Shown here: positions 10,769 through 47,200 of the stretch, in pieces
How positions within the stretch are numbered: position 1 is the stretch's first letter
Layout: the number at the start of each line of letters is the position of its first letter
Notes under the pieces: generated by a model
The model's input: only the letters and a program-made list of their open reading frames with translations
The model's database searches: none
What the model was told of the DNA's origin: nothing
Position numbers and translations under genes: made by a program
NCBI GenBank assembly: GCA_907164885.2
Contig: OU015496.1
Coordinates: 163,419,850-163,483,849, forward strand
Source: Dolomedes plantarius
Lineage: Eukaryota > Arthropoda > Arachnida > Araneae > Dolomedidae
Length of the DNA: 64,000 bases
Reading direction: 5' to 3'

Positions 10769-11842
10769 ATGGCTGGTACAAAAGAGAAACGGATAACAGC
10801 ACGTTTCGGAATTCGATAGCGGCAGGATCGTGGCCAATCGAGAGTGCGGTTTATCATTCCGACATATTGTTACTCCCATTGGTCGGAATCCAAAGACTAT
10901 CATGCGAATATGGAATCGATTGGTTCAGAAGGGTCATACTGAACGCCATGCAGGATCTCAGTGGCCTCCCTCCACTAAAACCCGAAAGGACAGACATGTT
11001 GTCAGGTCGGCCTTACAGGATCGTATAGCCACATCACGGACCTTGAATCAGAAAATGGCTTGTTTGCTGCACGACACGTATATGCACGGACAGTGCGACG
11101 ACGTCTGGAGCATCACGGACTGACTGCAAGGCGACCATTATTGCGGCTTACCTTGACACTGCAGCATAGAGACGCGCGGAGACAGTGATGCTCCCAACGA
11201 CAAAACTGGATGCAGGGGTTGTAACACGTCGTCTTTTCAGACGAGTCCCGGTTCTGCGTGCTGCATCATAATGGACGTATCCTGAATGGACGTATCTTGA
11301 ATGGATGTCCATGATGGACGTATGTCTGAAAGCACCTAGGAGAACGCACGTGGCCTGCTAGCATTCGATATCAGGCCACGTGCCCTGACCTGGTGTGATG
11401 GTATGCGTAGCCATAGGGAACACGACGAGAACACCTCTTGTTGTCGCCATCTGTAATCTGGAACATCCGCCGTTACATTTCTTAGATCTTAAAGCCGGTG
11501 GTTGTGACTTACCTTCGAATCCTCGGAGACGTCATCTTTCAAGAAGATAACGCAAAACCGCATGTTGCCCGTCTTGCCCTGATCTACCTCGACAGAGGTG
11601 TTCGACTGTTGCCCTGGCTAACACGTTCTCCAGATCTGTCACCCACTGAAAACAGCGGGTCATGAGTTGCTGAGAGACTGGGCAGCCACCACTCTCCAAC
11701 CACTACGATGGATGAACTGTGTCACAGACTTGGCGCAGCATTGAATGACTTGTCCGTATCTGTCATCGAAGTCCAGTTCAATTCTATGCCTAACCGGGTT
11801 AAAACCGTTTTAGCTGCCAGACGCGGCAGCTGTGTGTACTAA
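10769..11842 (+). pseudogene. Tcb1-type transposase pseudogene
   Basis: From ATG 10769 the frame starts MAGTKEKRITARFGIR and then stops. In another frame VANRECGLSFRHI, GRNPKTIMRIWNRL and IATSRTLNQKMA follow, the paired HTH DNA-binding domain seen in the copies at 24181-25221 and 29480-30520. FSDESRFCVLHHNGRI gives the first catalytic Asp. The rest is decayed but ends AARRGSCVY and TAA at 11840-11842. Multiple frameshifts make it dead. Confidence 0.75.
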
Positions 11843-11855
11843 TTTCGGACCCTGT

Positions 11856-13290
11856 ATATCCCAAATTGCCTACAAATTTGTCACGGTTAAACAGTGACAT
11901 TATATAGAGTAAAAAGTATAATGAATGGACCTTTGAAAATGTCGGAAGATGAAGCGAACTGGGGAAATAATAGACCATAGAAGAGGGTAAAAAGAGAATA
12001 TTGATGGATACAGGAGGTGAATAGGCGGCGACGATAGATAGATCCTGAAGAAGTAAAAAGGCTATTAGGAGACGCCAGATGATTCAGGTGGAACGGAGCA
12101 ATTATGGCACGGAAAAGAGATTACAGAGGGGGAAATGTTTAAAAAGAAAAATAGGTCTTTAGGAAGGAAGAAGGTGAATAGGGAGGCATGTGAGACGGAA
12201 GAAAAATGACTTAGTCGAAATAATAAGAGGTCGGAAGTAAGAGGAGAGCGGCATAGTTCAAATGCGGTCCCGGGAAAAGTAGTGATAAAGAGATGATGAG
12301 ACACGCCTTCAGCAGGGAGGGATAGAAACTCCCAGAAAAAATAAGGGCCCAATCAAGAGAATATAGGAGGAGTTAGCGGCAGAAGAGAAAGATATAAAAA
12401 AAGAAGCGGGATAAAGATTAGACACAGAGATTTTGTTTGGACTAAGAAGGATGACCGAATGTCCGGATACGTAATGAAAGCTCTACCCAGTCAGCTGAAC
12501 GAGTGATATTGGAAAGAGGCGATGCCCGACGGTTGACCCATCGACAGTGAACGTGAACCAGAACTGGGAGTTCTGCTACGAGACGAACGCCCCGACCCGA
12601 CGGATGACAGATCGATTCCCGAGAAATTACCGCTAGACGAAAGAATGACTACCCGTTCCCAGGGGACCTAATGAATGACGTTCCGCCATCAGCTACCTGC
12701 TAGACCCCCCGCCTGTTTTCCAGCCGTCCGAGGTTCAACGTGATTCTAGACGCGTGCCCATATCTACAAATGAAGCGTCAGTAAAGGTACGTGTGGCAGT
12801 CAGTCATTGATCCTATGATACTGTGCCTATCTACCACTCATCCATTAACAATTTAAATAATACCTCAGTGATAAATAAGTTAATTATATGTAGTTGAGTA
12901 CAATGAAGTCCACGTATAGATATTGAAAAAATAGAAGAATTAAATAAGGTAGTTGGGATAACAGTTATGACATGTATTGTAATGTATTTATGTGTGTCGG
13001 TATGTTCAATAAATCTATCCATTTACAATTTCAATCAGATGATTAGATTATTTTAAAAACACAACGTAATTCAAGAATATGAGACTAATCGATCAAACAA
13101 TCAGGTAGTATGTTAAATAATTTATATATTGGCAATACACCCCAAATTTAACTACCTGGATACTAATCATTTAATGAGCAAGATTAACAATTTTAGTTAT
13201 TGCGGAATATTCACCAAAACAATTAAACACCCATTATAAAATTTAACCATTTTTGTTCTTCCTACTATGCTGTATACGTCAAATAAGTAA
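11856..13290 (+). other. Block inserted in the Tcb1-type element: purine-rich, then AT-rich
   Basis: From about 11930 to 12420 the + strand is strongly G/A-rich. A GC-richer section follows (12450-12770), with a short open run reading DSEREPELGVLL ... ERMTTRSQGT and a stop near 12670. The rest is AT-rich and featureless. No protein family was recognised. The block may be a nested, decayed retroelement. Confidence 0.4.
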
Positions 13291-13345
13291 AGTTTTGTTA
13301 TTTGCTTTCCTTCCTGGTGTTGCAATTTTAATGGCCAGCAGTGTA

Positions 13346-13620
13346 GTATGAAACGTGCAGTCATGGAAGAATTAACTCAACCACAATAATTTCTCAAAGA
13401 CTAAAATGCAATTAACTATTTTTCATCACTTCCAGAACAACAAGTGTTTAGAGAAGCTGCAGGTTCTTGGTTTGAATAATATGTTCCCACACAATGCCTT
13501 CCGCTGAATAGTCGTCAATCTGTAGCACTTGCGATCAAACTGCGTGCTTTGGGATGACGTAAAACCCTGGCAAGCATCCCCTTCCCCCACATATACGCAT
13601 ACTGTATGTACGATAGATGG
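13346..13620. other. Upstream region of protease gene B
   Basis: Unique-looking sequence between the transposon end and the TATA box. Its last part (CATATACGCATACTGTATG) resembles the matching region before gene C (CGTATACGTACGCTGTATG), which suggests shared proximal promoter sequence. Confidence 0.45.
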
Positions 13621-13627
13621 ATAAAAG
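13621..13627 (+). promoter_or_regulatory. Probable TATA box of gene B
   Basis: ATAAAAG lies 46 nt before the first ATG, followed by CCTCAACAAC at a plausible start-site distance. The gene C counterpart (44163) is ATAAAAAA. The implied 5' UTR is only about 20 nt. Confidence 0.55.
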
Positions 13628-13666
13628 TGGCCTCAACAACAGAGGGAAACACCACCGACAATTTCC

Positions 13667-39767
<26,101 letters not shown>

Positions 39768-39772
39768 ATGCC

Positions 39773-40467
39773 GCGAATGACAATACCTGTAACTGCATGT
39801 AATTATCTAAGCTAACGATTAAATAAGATTTTTCTGCTGTTGATCATTCAGTCTCTTGTTCATTACGGATAACGTTGTAATAGCAATGTCTGAATATCAG
39901 TCAAGCCCATGCAAAAACAACCATATATCTCTGCCCTCCAATTGTGATGTGACATTTAGTAATAATCTGAGGCGAAAAACTTGTAAGGGACCGAGGTAAA
40001 AGGTGTCAGCTATGCAAAGATCGGCATTCCAGCGAACCCAGCAACCATGGACCTAGATGTTGTGGATCTATGTAGGCGAGTCATCGGTCCTAGGATAATT
40101 ACAGTAATGTGGATTCAAAATCTTGTCTTAGAATATACGACCCCCATTTGCAGGCTAAATTTGACAGAATTTTGTAAAACAGTCCAGGTTATTTGGCTTT
40201 GGTTGTAAACGCTATGGTCATTTTTTTGCTACACGAGGTCTAATTAGACCGGGACCTACAGCTTAAAGCCAATTCCGAACGGCTACAAACATCCATGCCA
40301 ATAGTGGGGCTCGAATCCACAGACTCTGGTACCGAAAGCCTGCGCTCTAGACATTCGGCTATCGTCCGGCAGTTTTCAGGCTATACAAAGGTTATGAAGA
40401 GGCTAGCATTTACCCCCATTTTCAAAGTTAAATCACACTGCCGCTGACATAAGAAACCTAGCTATAT
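39773..40467 (+). repeat. Duplicated 3' flank, copy 2 (downstream of gene B)
   Basis: Collinear with 2525-3050. It has AATAAG at about 39822-39827 in place of the AATAAA of gene A, and an inserted SINE at 40187-40381. Confidence 0.85.
40187..40381 (-). repeat. SINE family 1, full copy inserted in the duplicated flank
   Basis: On the minus strand it starts CCGGACGATAGCCGAATG, has a B-box-like GGATTCGAGCC, the shared body (CGTTCGGAATTGGC, CCCGGTCTAATTAGACC) and a short CCAAAGCC tail. Flanking sequences CCTGAAAACTG and CCTGGACTG look like an imperfect target duplication. The site is empty in the gene A copy. Confidence 0.85.
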
Positions 40468-40607
40468 AAAAAAACATACACATATATACATATATATGTA
40501 TGTTTTTTTACATATATTATATATATATGTGTGTGTGTGTGTGTTTTTATATAGCTAGGTTTCTTATGTCAGCGGTAGTCTGATTTAACTTTCCAAATGG
40601 GGGTAAA

Positions 40608-40612
<5 letters not shown>
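40403..40612. repeat. Palindrome with about 65 bp arms around an AT/TG core
   Basis: The left arm (TTTACCCCCATTTTCAAAGTT ... ACCTAGCTATATA, 40403-40467) is repeated inverted at about 40548-40612. The spacer is TATATG/TGTG microsatellite. Only the left arm exists in the gene A flank. Confidence 0.88.
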
Positions 40613-40687
<75 letters not shown>

Positions 40688-40700
40688 ATGTGTGTAAGGA
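40609..40700. repeat. (TA)n-(TG)n microsatellite
   Basis: TA run to about 40664 followed by TG run. Confidence 0.95.
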
Positions 40701-40709
40701 AAAACATAA

Positions 40710-41180
40710 AACTAAAATATAGGGGGGCTTTTGTCAGGGAAAAAGGGGAAATAATAATCAAAAATTATTAACTCACGAAAGTTCGCCATAAAAGAAGAAG
40801 GGTTGTTAATAGCAAAAAATAGCAATAGGGGTCGCCACTAGACGGGTGCTGTTCAGAAAAGAGATATTTTTTGGCAGGAGCAAGTTACATAAAGAGTTAC
40901 ATAAGAGAAATGTGGAGAACATTCCATGATGAATCAGCGGAAAGATTGGGCGGGATTTTAACAAAGAAAAGCTAGTCAGTCGGCAGACAGATCTGATTGA
41001 GAGAAGACGTATGTCTTGATAGAGAACTTGGGTGGAGTGGTTGCATAATTATGTTGGAGCTCTGATAGTAATAATGAAAATAAACGAATTTAAGTGATCT
41101 CTGTCATCTCATCTAATCATTCGGTCCACGATTGTCTTTAATTAATAACCAAATGGATACGAAACATGACATATGGATAC
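40710..41180 (+). other. Intergenic block, candidate LTR-like sequence
   Basis: A purine-biased block with GAAAATAAACGAATTT near 41076, similar in character to 8190-8692. It has no coding potential that I recognise and no confirmed ends. Confidence 0.2.
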
Positions 41181-41189
41181 GAAACGTTC

Positions 41190-41191
41190 CA

Positions 41192-41237
<46 letters not shown>

Positions 41238-41418
41238 TTGGCTCTCTGTTTAACGACTTTCAAGGGACCGTGAAAAATCGTCCTTAAGTAGAGATCGTCC
41301 TTAAACAGAATTTGTGAAAAATTAACATTTCCCATAACGTCGGAGGAGCAGGGACTGGGAAATATCGTCTTTAAATAGAGATCGTCGTTAAGTAGAGCGT
41401 CGTTAAACAGAGAGCCAA

Positions 41419-41500
<82 letters not shown>
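41190..41500. repeat. (TA)n tract split by a MITE
   Basis: TA runs at 41190-41234 and 41422-41500 flank the element at 41235-41421. Confidence 0.95.
41235..41421. mobile_element. 187-bp MITE with perfect 23-bp terminal repeats, inserted in (TA)n
   Basis: CAGTTGGCTCTCTGTTTA at the left is exactly mirrored by TAAACAGAGAGCCAACTG at the right. Internal AGTAGAGATCGTC units repeat. It sits inside a TA run, in agreement with TA target choice. The terminus resembles pogo/Tigger-derived MITEs. Confidence 0.9.
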
Positions 41501-41504
<4 letters not shown>

Positions 41505-43254
41505 AAACATATGTTAGGGATAAATATATTAGATCTTAGTACTTACCATAAAATTGAAGTTGTGGGACCAAAGTGGTGAAATATTATTATTATACGCAAT
41601 TTCGTGGGGAAACACGAGATTTATTAAGCTAATTTCGGAGCGAAATAGGGTCTTCCCTTAAGAAGGGATCCTCGAATTCATCTACACAGAGTAAATATTG
41701 AAACGTCATTATACATCACTCCATACCCCAAATTCTCAAAAGTGGACACTTCCTGTGGTAAGAATTTTCATTAGGTTAGCTTCTAGAATGGAACTGCTTT
41801 ATATGAAAATGGCCTCTTAAACTGCTATGGGGTCTATTTTCTCACGGATCATTTTTAGCTCAGCGGTCGCCTAAGAGGGAATATAAAAATTGAGAAAAGT
41901 TTAAAGGGGGTTATTAAAATTTGTAATCTATCGGGCAAATTATGTTAGGGAATGACTTTAATTGCGTTAAGGAATGAGAAAGGCTTTTTCGGCTTAACAA
42001 TTCCCCCTCCCCTCCCCTCCAAAGAAAGATCGGCTGATATGTTGGTACCAAGACACGGCTGTCGAAGCTTCAATGGGTATAATTTATAATTAAAATTTCT
42101 AAAATTGCATAAAACCTAAGATGATTACAATGATGTAGAATTAAAAACTTGTTTTCAAAATAAAAATCAATACAAGGTTACTAAATAATTAATAACTTAG
42201 AAATATCATTAAAATCGACAACGGCAAAAATACTAAAGTAACGTGCAAATGTAAACAACTCAAAATATCTCTCTTAAATGCAAACAGCTTAAAAAAACTG
42301 CCTCAATAGAATATAAAGAATATTAAATATAAGAAAATGTCAAATGTAAGAATTAAGAGAAGCATGAAATATCAAATATATAGAAAGTCAAACAACTTCC
42401 CGTGAGATTCTTCAAAATGAAGTCCTATCATTCACAGTAAGTCCTTGTTACTGAATCTTAAAGTAATCAAAAGTTTCTAAGTTCACAGTCAAAATCGCTG
42501 TAAAAATTATCCTATAGCATAGTTGTTCTTTTTTGTTACATCATATTTTTTTCAAGAGCTCTAATACAGATGAAATTTCTTCAGGCATAATCACATTACA
42601 TCCTTATTCATGTAATCATATATTATTAATATTAGGTCAGATCGAATGTGCTGATAACAATATTTTTAAACATCACAGCACTTCATTATTCTTCTATTAT
42701 CAACATCATCACATCATATATAATATATATGCTGTGAAGGGCGCGCAATTGAATACGGACTTTTGAATGCTGACACAATTCGTATAAGTAAAAATCATTT
42801 AATTATCGATGCGTGTGTACAGATGAATAACAAACTAAATATAAGACATAATGGCGAGCCAACCGCTGATGAAGAAATAATTTATATGGCCCACGAAAAA
42901 ATACTCTCTTCTCACCTCTAGCCGAGAGTGGGAGATAACAGATGCCAGAGACTCACTGACTAACTCATTAACAAACCTGTTCTTCTTATATACAATCAAG
43001 CATTTGCACAAGAGACACGGTCTACAGCTACATACCGCCAAACATACTCTGCTAAAAAAATTGTTTCATCTGGCAAATAAGTAAGAGAAAAAAACAATGA
43101 CGTCATCTTTTCAAAAGCAAACAAGCTGAATACCATCTCATTCATGCGATGTTTAAAAGGCTGACACCTCAAACGCATGTTAGGAAGTGACAAGGTAAAA
43201 GTAAACAAGGCGAATATCGCCACGTCAAGGAGGCACCGCGCAATTTTCCTATCA
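41501..43254. other. Intergenic, nothing recognised
   Basis: AT-rich sequence with a few short random open frames. A low-complexity CCCCTCCCCTCCCCTCC run occurs near 42004-42020. Confidence 0.5.
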
Positions 43255-43261
43255 ATATATA

Positions 43262-43336
<75 letters not shown>
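43255..43336. repeat. (TA)n tract
   Basis: TA run ending at CAGGGCTTTTTTTCTG, which could be a transposon terminus although no partner was found. Confidence 0.95.
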
Positions 43337-43338
<2 letters not shown>

Positions 43339-43533
43339 GGCTTTTTTTCTGATGGTACGCAGGTATTTTGGCTTAACTTAGCTGAAATTTTAAGGTACTT
43401 ACGAATCAATTGTTAATATAAAACAAAAAGTATTTTTTTTAAATTGTGAGTTTTTCGTTCCACTTACATGACGTGTGAAAACACGATACTAAGAACACGC
43501 ACCTTTATTTGAGAAAACACCGTATACCCACTT

Positions 43534-43795
<262 letters not shown>

Positions 43796-44162
43796 TATAC
43801 TTCTCTTTTTAATCTAGGAAAGTGGAACGAAAAACATTTAGATTTCACCATAGGAGAGATTATTGCATTCAATGAATGGATGCTGGAAGTCGGCTAATGA
43901 CCTACATAATCTCATCATGATCGAACTGTCAATCTTCATATGCCCTTTTGTTTTTATTCTAATTTCCGCACTTAATGCAATTGTATGATCAGAGAGTATC
44001 GGATCCTCTTTTTTTTCCTAGAAACCAATTCCAATAAACAACAAACTCCTCACGTGAATGAGCATAAATCAATTAACGATTTCCAACTAACGGTATGTTA
44101 CATGACCCCAATCCGGCACAGACACACGCGTATACGTACGCTGTATGCACCTGCGTCCCTGC

Positions 44163-44170
44163 ATAAAAAA
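44163..44170 (+). promoter_or_regulatory. Probable TATA box of gene C
   Basis: ATAAAAAA lies 64 nt before the ATG, followed by TCAGCAACGG near the expected start site. It is the counterpart of the gene B box. Confidence 0.5.
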
Positions 44171-44226
44171 TGGGGTCTCAGCAACGGATTCAGGAGACAG
44201 TTTGCGACTTTCCGGCACCCTCCACG

Positions 44227-44283
44227 ATGGCAATCCGAATTCTTCTACTCGCAGTTTTCATGCACACTGCGCTGGCGAGGACG
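44227..44283 (+). CDS. Gene C exon 1 (signal peptide)
   Basis: Nineteen codons end AGG ACG before donor GTAAGTGC in phase 0. The signal core ILLLAVFM is followed by the ALA cleavage motif. Confidence 0.87.
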
Positions 44284-47200
44284 GTAAGTGCTCGTTTGGA
44301 AAATTATTCCTTAATTTCCTTCTATTGCTTGAGACATGGAAAAAATTTTACTAATGGACTTTTTAGTCATGAAGAAAGAAATGACAATGAGATTCTTCTA
44401 AGAAGGCTAATAAATAGATATATTTCACACGAGTCTACTTGATGGTTTGGTTTAAATTGAGCGCTACGGTAATATTTGCTACACGAGGTCTAATTAGACC
44501 GAGACCTTCTGCTTAAAGCAAATTCAGAACCGAAACTACTTGAAATCACTCTCGCTGTAGAAAATCCGATAGAAAACGCTTCGGTTTTATTTGCATGTGT
44601 AAGGTTTACATGATATTTGATTCACAAGAATCGAACTTTTAAGTGAATAAATTAAAGAAGCCGCTTAATATATGCTAATTGCGGCATACGCGGTTGGTAT
44701 AAATACCCAGCAGCTAGATTAAAGAGACGGTGTGAGAGGGAGCTACGAAGTGTTGAGGGAGGAGCTAGGTTGATGCTAACCTACGCGAGTTCCTGTTAGG
44801 CCCAAAGTTTACGTGGCAGCACTGCTGGTTGACTTTTCAAGTATTGTGAGTATTGCAAACTGTATTTTCTTGCAAAGTATCTATTCGGGAGCAATATCCC
44901 TTGCATGAATGTTATATATACTCGTACTAGTAGTACGCATGCTTATGTTGAAAGGCAAATTTATGTGCAAAGCTTAAATGAACATTTTAATTAATTTAGA
45001 ACTGTGTTTGAATCTACTTCATTAGAGTGCCACTTCAAATTATATACTCCCAAGGTAGGATAGAAGTGCTAATTCTCTATACATGTATTTGACAATTTTT
45101 CATCAGCAGCTTAGGTTTTAACCAGAACTGCTTGATATGAATGTCTGTCTATGCGTAAGTTCCCTAGATACTCCACTTGATAATCAGGTTGTTATTAATC
45201 AGTGATAATCACTGATTAATAACAAACTTAATTCTTACATTTGACTGCTTTTTGATAATCAGTTTGTTATAATAGATATAAAGATTTTGTGCCAGACGGG
45301 GGTTTTAATACCAAATGTTTTAAGGCTGACTTAAATTTTCGGCGCCTCAAAAAAAATGTTGAAAGATTATGCGATCAATTTGGAAAGATGACCCTAAAAT
45401 TTTCAATAGGTAATGTATTTGAAGAACGTCCGGATAACTCTAAAGAAAATATAAAACAGTAAAGTTTTCAGATCGCTCAGAAACTTCAGAGATTCAAGAA
45501 AGTTCCTGAAACTCTTTATGGTCCATATCTTGGAAAATGATCCCAAAAGTTCTCAGTAGGAGCTTCATTTGAGGAAGGTTCCCCAAATTCATAATATGCA
45601 CTTTTCCTGTAAAAGGCTCCTGAAACTCGCCTCACTTAAAAATTCATCTCCAAAATTTACACCAAAGCTCCGAAAACTCATATTTGTCTTTGCTGAAGAG
45701 TGTTCTCAAAATCCTTAATATACTCTATGCTTAAAAAAAAGTTCCCAAAATTCCAGCTATGTGCTTTTCTTCATAAAATGGTTTAAAATTCACATCATGG
45801 ATTTTGCTTTTAAAAAGTACCTGAAAGTCTAAACAGAAGCTTTACTTGAAAAAGACTCACATGTTTATCAGCGTGGGCTTTATTTGAATGAAATCTAAAA
45901 GCTTTTCTGTAATTACAAGATTTCAAGGCAGGTTCCTCAATTTCTCTGAAACTCTTTTCTCTTGCATTTGGTTTCCGAATTTATTTTAGGGCGTGAAAAT
46001 TTAAAAGAGTTTATAAAATTCTCACTTACCATGAAGCTAAAAGAATGTTCCTAAAAATTTTAGTATGCGTTCCAGAAATCTCAGAAAACTTTGAGAATGA
46101 AGGTATTTTCTAAAATTCTCAGCTGGCACCATGTTATAAAAAGCTTTCTTACATTCTCAGATTCTCACGAATCCCGAAAATTCTTAAAAGTTTCAGAGAG
46201 CAGAGAAGTGGAGGAATATTGCTTGAAGTCTCGGGAATCAGTTCACTTGGATCAGAGTTCCCTAAAATTCAGCATCTTGTTTTGCAAGAAGTTGGAATCG
46301 ATGTGAAGCCATTGGTGGAAACCATTCCCAACCCATAGAAATTTAAACTGATGCTTGTTTCTGATTAGCGACTGTTAAACATGATACGTCTGAGTTACTA
46401 CAGCTATTGTATAAAGGGATATGTATATTTAGTGAGGAATAACATATCTAAGGAGATCCCACTTGTGAAGAGAGAAAAAGATGAGGAACAACAATTACTT
46501 TTTAAATCACAAAATACTGAGATAAACTTTAAAATTTGCCAAGGCTACTCACCAAATATGAATGCATAGTTTTACTTTATATAAAAATTTGTCTTCAGTT
46601 TAACATTAATGTACGACTCAGATATTACGTTTATTCAATATCCTTATTTTTTAGGTTTAAAGGTGTTATTTTATTTCTTTCAAAGCTTAATTTCTTGACA
46701 GAATAAAACGAAAGCTGAATTGATGACAGCTTCAAGACTAGCCCAGAAAGCGAACATATAGGAATTTCTGTCAATTTTACAGTAGAAAAACGGCTGCCGT
46801 CATTTTGACGGTTTCGGACATACTATTGAGGGCTATGTCTGTATTTATGTCCTCAGGCTTCTGAAATTTTATGACTTTTTCTAATTTTACGCGAAATATG
46901 CACACACATTTACAAAATTATATTCGATAGTAAAGAGGGGGATAAAATGTGTTGTATACCTACTAAAACTGAAAGTCGTCAATTTAACGGCAATATAAAA
47001 AACAGGTCGGAAAAATAATACCGGAAAATGTTAGTTGCTTTTCTTCTCTTCTGCAAATAACAGAAATATTGGCTCTTCGGAAATATTGGTGTGTAAAAAT
47101 AAGAACAGCACAAACCTTGCATTGTATTTTTACAGATAAACCATACGAGGTTATCAGATTTGTATACCTGCATTAAATATATCTAAATATATACTAATTT

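Larger units (their letters stand above)
10538..13343 (+). mobile_element. Tcb1-type Tc1 transposon, split by a 1.4 kb foreign block
   Basis: Both ends are visible: CAGTGCTGGCTATTAAAA after TA at 10536-10537 and TTTTAATGGCCAGCAGTG followed by TA at 13344, an inverted pair of about 34 bp flanked by the expected TA duplication. The transposase relic occupies 10769-11842, where a normal copy would end about 80 bp later. Instead about 1.43 kb of unrelated sequence separates it from the right end, making the element about 2.8 kb. The same termini family occurs at 24045-25453 and 29344-30750. Confidence 0.8.
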
